From the NCBI GenBank assembly GCA_039619475.1, contig CM077115.1, positions 477,164,400 to 477,228,399 of the forward strand: a stretch of 64,000 nt of DNA. The letters are read 5' to 3'. The notes below the pieces were generated by a model. That model saw only the letters and a program-made list of their open reading frames with translations, was not told the DNA's origin and did no database searches. A program made the translations under genes and the position numbers. Positions 57,464 to 64,000 of this stretch are shown here, piece after piece. Each line of letters begins with the position of its first letter. Within the stretch, counting starts at the first letter, position 1. Source of the stretch: Icerya purchasi. Lineage: Eukaryota > Arthropoda > Insecta > Hemiptera > Monophlebidae.

Positions 57464-57604
57464 GTTTCCATTACTGCGATAGAAGAATCGAAAATTTTAG
57501 TATGGCATCGAGATAAATTACGCCTGTCAATAATGAACGATAAATTTCTGCAAACTGTCTTCGACCACATCATCGGTAGAGACGTAGTTAAAAAATTAAT
57601 ACAG
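57464..57604 (+). CDS. Popeye-domain protein, exon completing the domain
   Basis: A 141-base exon of exactly 47 codons, after a 120-base intron (57344-57463). It reads VSITAIEESKILVWHRDKLR, then LSIMNDKFLQTVFDHIIGRD, then VVKKLIQ. With the FQ that ends the previous exon it forms FQVSI, the second near-invariant Popeye motif. WHRDKL and the IG(R)D(V)..K block close the Popeye domain. The acceptor is CTGAACCGAAG, with a T-rich tract; the donor is GTAATT after CAG. No frameshift or stop was seen across the three exons, so the gene looks functional. Confidence 0.93.
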
Positions 57605-57669
57605 GTAATTTTTTTAATGTAATTTCTTGGTAAACACCTCTCTTCGTTACACATATAACACGCTTACAG

Positions 57670-57702
57670 AGTTTAATGGCATTTTTACGAGAAACTGGTT
57701 AG
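57670..57702 (+). CDS. Candidate terminal exon of the Popeye gene
   Basis: After a would-be intron of 65 bases (57605-57669, starting GTAATT, ending ACGCTTACAG with a pyrimidine-rich stretch before it), the phase-0 frame reads SLMAFLRETG and then TAG. This would end the protein ten residues after the Popeye domain. Popeye proteins usually have a longer C-terminal tail, so an alternative is that the donor at 57605 joins a more distant exon outside or later in the window. Based only on splice-site appearance and phase. Confidence 0.3.
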   Translation, partial: SLMAFLRETG

Positions 57703-58630
57703 GCATGTTTTCAATTATTCCGTTTATCTCCCCTTATTATTTTATTGCCCATTCAGAGCGCGTTATTCGTCGATAAATATAATTTTTCTTACGTTTGAAT
57801 TTGTTTAAATTTTACAAGTTGCAATTTTTGTATTCTTTTTTTAATGTTTACGTTTATTCGCGCTATAATCATTCGCGATATAAAATGCATTAAAACATAA
57901 GATAAAACAGAAATAAAATGCCAACCTATCTAGACGAATTGTAATTTTTTTCTTCGATTTTTAAAGTTGATGTTTCGCTTTTTCCCTCTCGTCTATTTAA
58001 TAAAGTATCGGTTTTCTTTATTGTCTCTTAAATTTTAAGATTTGATATAACGATACTTTATTTTAATGTAAATTAATTTTTCTTTTAAAACAAATTATTA
58101 TAAAATATTAAATATAATTACGAAAATAGCAAACAATATCCGCAGGAACGTTTTCCACCATCAGCTGAAAGTGAAAACTTACACTGAGATATATTGTAGG
58201 AAGCAAATTGATTATATATGTTAAAAGCAAATTCAGAAACGTAGGAATTCTTAACATATATTAATAAACCAGATTTTAAGGATGAAGTAATTTTAAAGAA
58301 CATAGAGTTAAAAACGCGGGGAATTTCTGATAGGTTTTAAAAGCGAAGAACGTAACTTTCATTAATTTCATTTTTTTATTTACTATTATTATTTTTTATT
58401 TTTTCGCCTGTATTTTAGTTTTATTTCTGGGGAAAATTCACGAGAAGACTGTATTAAAATTCAATTAATTTGTCGTCATCAATTGTCATCGAAAATTTTT
58501 GATAGAATGATTATGCTAAACTTTCGGAAGATAGAGAAATTTGCTTGAATGTAAATGATGTTTGTTTTCCAACTGAACTTCTGAAAGAACATTGTTCTTG
58601 CAATAACTTATCTTTTATAGCCTTTTATTT
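57703..58630. other. Downstream flank or intron, AT-rich
   Basis: No exon or element was recognised. AATAAA-like hexamers are frequent because of composition, so no poly(A) site can be chosen. Confidence 0.4.
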
Positions 58631-59165
58631 AACTCGCTTTGTCATTCTGTCTGTCATTCTGTCTGTCTGGGGGTGGAATCTTGCGAACGATTTTTCACCT
58701 ACTTCCTGATGAATTCAAAAAGTGTCCTTTTGCAGAAATGCTTGTTATAGATGACAATACAATATTATGCAACATCTGGGTTTCCAACTTTAAAATTAGA
58801 CCCTCGGGGCGCCGAAAACTCGAACTTTTGAAAAAATATTTTTTTTTCCCCCGGGTGTATGATATACTGTTGGAAAGAGCGCTATTTGTCGGAAGCAAAC
58901 TCGTATTTCATTTTCTTAACAAAACATTGAAAGTTTACCAAAAGTTTAAAAAAGCATAAAAAATTCAGCTTTATAGCTAAAAATTTTGAACGGGGTTAAA
59001 AAAATGCGCATCCTTGTGTATTTCTTTACTTTGGAACATTTGGGTTTTCAACGTTAAAATCGGACCCTTGGGACGCCGAAAGCTCGAAAGTTTCAAAAAA
59101 ATATTTTTTTTTTCGATCATGTGATATATCAATGAAAAGATCGATATTAGTCAAACATTGTGTTT
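58631..59165 (+). repeat. Two tandem units of repeat family T, locus 2
   Basis: A short CTGT/GTCATT tandem at 58638-58668 is followed by two units about 260 bp apart (about 58775-58930 and 59035-59160). Both carry GGTTTTCAACGTTAAAATCG-like, CGCCGAAAGCTCGAAA-like and CATGTGATATATC-like words. The 106-codon open frame at 58639-58959 is the first unit read through; it has no known domain. The same pair arrangement occurs at 20930-21440. Confidence 0.55.
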
Positions 59166-60199
59166 CATATACTGAAGATTCTGTATGTATTGTATGAAAA
59201 ACAAAAGACAATATAATTGAAAGAACGTGATCTGATTTAATAATAAAATGTAACACAAATTTCTGGAAGTGTCCTATAATCAAGATATTGAATAAAATAA
59301 AGCAAAATAAAATACAATTCTAAATTTATTGTTTTTTATTGAAATACATAATAAAAAGGCTAGACTAAAAAATAAAAAAAATTAAAAAAACTTTTTATTT
59401 TGTAGTTTCAGATTTTAATGTTAAAATGCGTATCTGGTAGTCGCACGCTAATAAAGTTATTTTGTACTTTTTAGTGCATAAATAAAAGGCTATTTTTAAA
59501 AGGTTTTTTTATTTTTTTTATTAATTATGCTGGATTTCGAAAAATGTATTGTTTCAAATGTTTTTATGACAATTACCATTCCGGTTCTTGTTTGTAATCA
59601 AAAGTGTATGTTAAATAAAATTAAATAACAATAAAATTTAATCTTTTTACTTATTATAATAATTATTTATAAGTATTATTATCATAACTATTAGTTATTT
59701 TGTATTTTAAAAATTTTAATATTTTATAAGCCTTTTTTCTAAACAAAATAAAATCATTTTTATTTAAATTTTGATGTTTGTAGATAACATATAATATTTA
59801 TTTAATTGTAAAAACAATTAGTTGAACGAATTAAAAAAAATTAGTCGAGCAAGGGATTCAAACCAGTGCATGAGTAAACTTATTGATATTTCAAAGACTT
59901 TTTTCTTTGAATTAACTAGCCATTCGACGCTATTATTATTAAAGAGTGAACACCCTAAGGAGGTAATATTATTGTACAGAGTCTTGTCCCGAAATGAATT
60001 CCAGGCTCGTGCCCTCCCCTTGTAAGTAAAACTATTTAAAATTCCTATTTCGATGAAACGAATATAAAGGGCGATACTTCTATAAACAATGAAAAGAAAT
60101 AAAGAATGACTTTCCTAAGTAATGAAACTAAAATACACGGGAAAAAATAAAAAATAATAACAGTAAATAAAAAATAAAAATAAAATGAAATAAATTTCT
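59166..60199. other. AT-rich spacer
   Basis: Extremely AT-rich, with A-rich tracts. TACTTTTTAGTGCAT (about 59464-59478) matches a word of foldback family F but without the rest of the element. No supported gene; the open frame at 59822-60025 has no known domain. Confidence 0.4.
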
Positions 60200-61765
60200 T
60201 ATTTTTAAAACCTATCATCCCGTGACGTCTTCCTTATCGTTTTTTTCTGTCACCACAAATTCTTTTTATCGCTGCGACCCCGCCTTCTCGTACACTCTTT
60301 ATTCTGTATCATTCATATCGTACAAATTCCATAATATTCCGTTTCTTCCTCCTCCTTACGTTAATCTTCCCAACATGGCACATATTTCCCTATCAAATCC
60401 ATCCCAAATCATAATCTATTTCTCCCTAACGGGTTTTTTTCCACCTGCTTCAGAAACACCCTTTCTACTAGTTCGGTTAATTTTTCCTTCTCCTCTCCTA
60501 ATCTGGATCTTAAATACTCCTGAAGAACTCCCGATGGCAATTTTGACAGTGATCATACTCTCATTCTTCTAACTCTTACTGATGTCTCTCTACCATCGCA
60601 CTTCAAGCCTATTCATTCTCCTCGCTGGCTTCTCTCCAAAACTGACTGAAGCAAATTTCGTTCTTTGGTGGACTCCTCTTTCTCCTCTAGTCAAGCTGAC
60701 CCTGATTCTTTATCTCTGTACAACCTTTTCACCCGAAGTCTTTATTCTGCTCTTTCCCTATCCTCCCCTCCTTTCCCTTCTACTTATTAACGGAGAGCTT
60801 CTGTTGCCTCTTCTCTCTGGTGGAATTGGAATGTAAAATAGCCTTTAAAAAGAATACCGCTACCTTCAAATCTCTCCTTTCTGTTACAACGAACTATTAT
60901 CCGTTCTTAATAAATTGACTCATTTTGCTCCCGGATTGGATGACGTATCATTTCTAATCCTTAAAAATCTCTCTTTCTTCTCGTTGTACACACTTCTGGA
61001 CATTTTTAATTTCTTTGGTTGTACTTCAAAATTCTGAAACGACTTTATAATCATTCCTATTCTTAAAAGAAACGAATGCTCTTTCCGACTTATCTCTCTT
61101 ACCTGTTGCCGTCGGAAACTCTTCGAAGGCTTGATCTACAATCGTCTCGTCTGATGGCTGCAACACAATAATCTCTTCCTTCTCAATATGTTTGGTTTTC
61201 GCTCAATCAACTGCATCAACTCTTTCCTTTCTGAAGTCTATGAATCTTTCTTAGAAAAGAAGTTCATTATTAAACGTTATTTCCTTCAACAATCCTATTC
61301 CTATTATTAACTCCATATGCGCTACCATGGTCTCTTTCTAAACAGGCTTCTCTCTTTCCAAGAACATATTAATTACCTTTACAACTCCTGTCTTAAAAGA
61401 CTGAATCTCCTAAAAGCTTTATGTCCTCTCAAATGGGGCAGTGGTCCATTCTTCCCTTCTCCATTCGTTCCTCCTAGTACTTCCTTCTACAGCGCATACC
61501 CAATTCTGATCTTTGGTTCCAATTATTTTCCCCTTCTCGTCGTTCTGCTATTGTTTCCTTAATTAAACCAAGACTGAAACATTCTTTTCTCCTCTCTTCT
61601 CGTTTTCGCTTTTCTCTTTCATCTTCTCCCTATTGTCCTACCCACGTTACTTACTGATCCTCCTGTTATATGCGACTACAATCACGTCCTCATTGAATGC
61701 TCTCCTCTTTATACCGAATGTTCTCTCCTATACTGCTACTCTTTGTGTACTGGAAATTTACCCAT
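60200..61765 (+). mobile_element. LINE relic: endonuclease end, RT and C-terminus
   Basis: Blocks appear in order on the plus strand in shifting frames. HFxxLAGFSPKLTEANFVLWW-type sequence and WWNWN (60816-60834) represent the endonuclease-RT linker. APGLDDVSFLILKNLSFFSL leads to DFIIIPILK (60925-61065). CSFRLISLTCCRRKLFEGLI then YNRLV (61078-61155) and LLNMFGFRSINCINSFLSEV (61175-61240) are RT blocks. YHGLFLNRLLSFQEHINYLY and SCLKRLNLLKALCPLKWG (61320-61440) follow, then ICDYNHVLIECSPLYTECS near 61668-61725. The part with the YADD catalytic motif is missing between about 61270 and 61310. Many stops; a dead copy. No A-tail was found. Confidence 0.7.
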
Positions 61766-63475
61766 AAAAACAAATTTAGAATCGTATTCCGAAAATTTTA
61801 GAAAATTTGAAGTATAAAGAGAACTTTGGTGCGCGCAGAAATATTTAAAAATCGCAACTGCGAAATTTTTCACCTTTTACAATTGCAAATTAGTATTGTC
61901 ATCTCTCTGGAAATAGGAACTAAAAATTTTATTCAAATATGGAAAATAAAAAATAAAATAGTAGTACACTTTTTGAACGGATATCTTCGTACGTGTGCAT
62001 ATGCGCATGCGTGTACCCTGTATCTTTGCTGGATGCAGAATTTTGTGGCACGTTTGTATTTGAAAGAATAGTGCTATTTACTTACATACGCATCGATGTG
62101 GAATCGTCGCCATTAAAGTTTAAGCAAATTTAGTTTAGATTTTTTTCTTTTGGGAATGTATCGAAAAACAAAAAAGAAAAATTGTAAAAACTATTCACGA
62201 TTTCGAGTTTAGTGTGATGTCGGCCGATGCGCCTTGAAATAAATGTCCAATGTTTAAAAAAATATGAAGCAATAGGTATTTTTAACACTTTTAAAATATT
62301 GCTTATATTTATGATACACGCATAAAATTTTGTGACAAATGTGTCTCTATAATCAGGAAGTTATTGCTGTACCCTTTCGCAGTACACTGTCAATTTGTTA
62401 ATGAAACATCATCGCTTTATAGTGTAGCAATGTTCAACCGTAGGTGAAAAGTATGTGAAGAATTATTTGTAACTCATTTGATGTGCCTATAACTGAATTC
62501 AATTCCAACTTTAAATTAAATCTCAAAGAGAGCATTTTATTATTAATCTGTTAAATTATTCCTGTGTTATGTTCTTTGTATTGTATTATTATTAAAATAC
62601 TTTGTTTTAACAAGCAAAATATGAATACAAACATTATTTATTATGGATCAATTTAAGTAGGTTATATACTTAAAAAATATAATCTGGTAGGTAAAAAATA
62701 GAGTGTTTTAGACTGCAGCCACCCCTGTGCTCGTTTATGCGGCTTAAAGTGAACTAACATAAAATGTAAAATTTTAGACTAACTTAGTATTTTAATTCTG
62801 TGTTATTTATTTATTTAGTTGTATAACACAATAATATTAGTTGCAGCATAGGCTAAATGTGCAACGTTACATGTGTAATAATAACACAATATGTACTATT
62901 AAATATTAATGATTACTATGTATGTTTAAGTTACTTAAAAGTTTGATAGCAGTTGAAACTTGGGAGTCTCGTCTATCTGGTAGACAGTAGCATATTATTT
63001 TTGGTGAAGGAGTGGATGTAGGCGGAGATAAAATACCTATAATTTTTTTTTTTTGTTTTAAACTAATGTAAAAAATAGTACTTCTGCAATTGAACACATA
63101 ATACAGTTTCGTATTATTCTTCAGCTTAATGAATTATCGGTATAAAATATAACCTTTAAACATTTAAACAATAATTAATTGGGAAAAAATAGAAGTCTTG
63201 AAAAATTTAGGAAGAGACATTATTAGCTATGAACGCAAGAAACTGACAGTTCATCTGTTAGAAGCCCTTTACCAACTGTAATTGGTTTGCACAACGAAAT
63301 TTGCTGATTTAACCGGTAGTTCATTACCTTAGTGTTAAAGTTAAAAGTGTAGGACTAATTGATGAATCATTGTGACTTGGACCTGGTATTCTCTTCTTCT
63401 GTAGTTTAACTAGACATTTTTGGGGGGGGGGGGTTCAGCTAACAAAGAGCATTGACCCATGTCTTTATTTATTCT
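61766..63475. other. Unassigned spacer
   Basis: AT-rich, with no supported gene or element. A G-run of 11 lies at 63421-63432. The open frames at 61826-62071 (+) and 62906-63097 (-) show no domain. Confidence 0.45.
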
Positions 63476-63483
63476 GATTATTT

Positions 63484-64000
63484 TACTTTTTTTTTTTTTT
63501 TTAAGATAATTTAAATTTTGATACTATTTACTATTGAGCAAAGAAAGGATGCGATTATTGGAAAAGTGAGATGGTTTGGGAATGTAAATATCGATGAAAT
63601 ATTATAAGATGTAGGAACACTGAGTTGCATTAAATTAGAGTTTAGTACGGATTGTTCATTGAATAAAAAGGAGCACTCATGGTTAGTGTCGCGTACATAA
63701 TATTCTCCGATGGGTGGAGGGGACAGAATGAAGATAAAGACTGAAAGACCCGGTGTCAAGAAGCGGGGAGGAGTGAATAGTCAAATCGAAGACGACATAT
63801 GGATACAATGAAGTTACGTTAAAGAACTTGACAGCCAAGGAACCATAGATTAGCAGGAACGGAAGGGTGGATAGAAAGGTAGAAGGAATGCGGATTGGAA
63901 AATGAGCGGACATACATGTCGGATCAAAATTTCGAGTGTAATTTTTTGGAGAAAGAAAGAATATTATTGGCTGCATAAATACTGATGCAGTTACCATTCG
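63484..64000 (-). mobile_element. LINE family A relative, 3' end at window edge
   Basis: The minus strand ends with an A-rich tail (T-run 63487-63502 on plus). The last frame (63511-63759) ends SIFTFPNHLTFPIIASFL then CSIVNSIKI and stop, clearly related to the C-terminus of the 9.6, 38.5 and 55 kb copies. Upstream, TNHECSFLFNEQS parallels the ADHVFFQCSSLS block. The frame at 63683-63997 (TLPFLLIYGSLAVKFFN) parallels a hydrophobic block of the 9.6 kb copy. The element continues past the window end. It is more diverged than the others. Confidence 0.6.

Noticed and set aside
58639..58959. 106-codon open frame as a gene
   Set aside because: It is a read-through of the first family T unit, which is repeated at 20.9 kb without the frame being kept.

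Overview
This window is AT-rich eukaryotic DNA, almost certainly from an insect or another arthropod. The evidence is an intron-split animal gene plus jockey-type LINEs and mariner, piggyBac, hAT and Tigger/pogo relics. I cannot name the species; a large-genome insect such as a hemipteran would fit, but that is a guess.

Only one host gene is convincingly present: three plus-strand coding exons of a Popeye-domain protein (POPDC/BVES family, membrane cAMP-binding proteins) at 40681-40838, 57241-57343 and 57464-57604. Their splice sites and phases join perfectly. The first intron is 16,402 bp, the second 120 bp. A short possible last exon lies at 57670-57702. The 5' exons for the N-terminus and membrane segments were not found in 1-40680; they lie in the unread part of that stretch or outside the window.

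The rest is mobile-element debris. 1-9 kb: possible promoter-like sequence near 2.04 kb, a dispersed repeat (family H), a 350-bp Tigger/pogo deletion derivative, the end of a LINE with a C-terminal zinc finger and a (GAT)n tail, and two tandem copies of a foldback element (family F). 9-19 kb: a tRNA-headed SINE, LINE family A fragments and two more family H copies. 20-30 kb: tandem-unit repeats, a third foldback copy interrupted by a retroposed 759-bp insert, a hAT element with an 8-bp target duplication, a decayed jockey-type LINE and an internally deleted mariner. 31-39 kb: a 110-bp palindrome, and a LINE relic invaded by a LINE family A tail with a 10-bp target duplication. The large Popeye intron (40.8-57.2 kb) holds two hAT elements, family H interrupted by a fourth foldback copy, a LINE endonuclease/linker relic, a TTAA-flanked piggyBac deletion derivative and a LINE RNase H/3' end. 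57.7-64 kb: tandem-unit repeats and two LINE relics.

No intact transposase or reverse transcriptase survives. The most informative observations are the nested insertions with exact target duplications, the foldback family whose copies share the same arm mismatches, a LINE family recognised by a common C-terminal peptide and 3' tail, and the transposon-swollen Popeye intron. All comparisons were made by eye; no database search was run.
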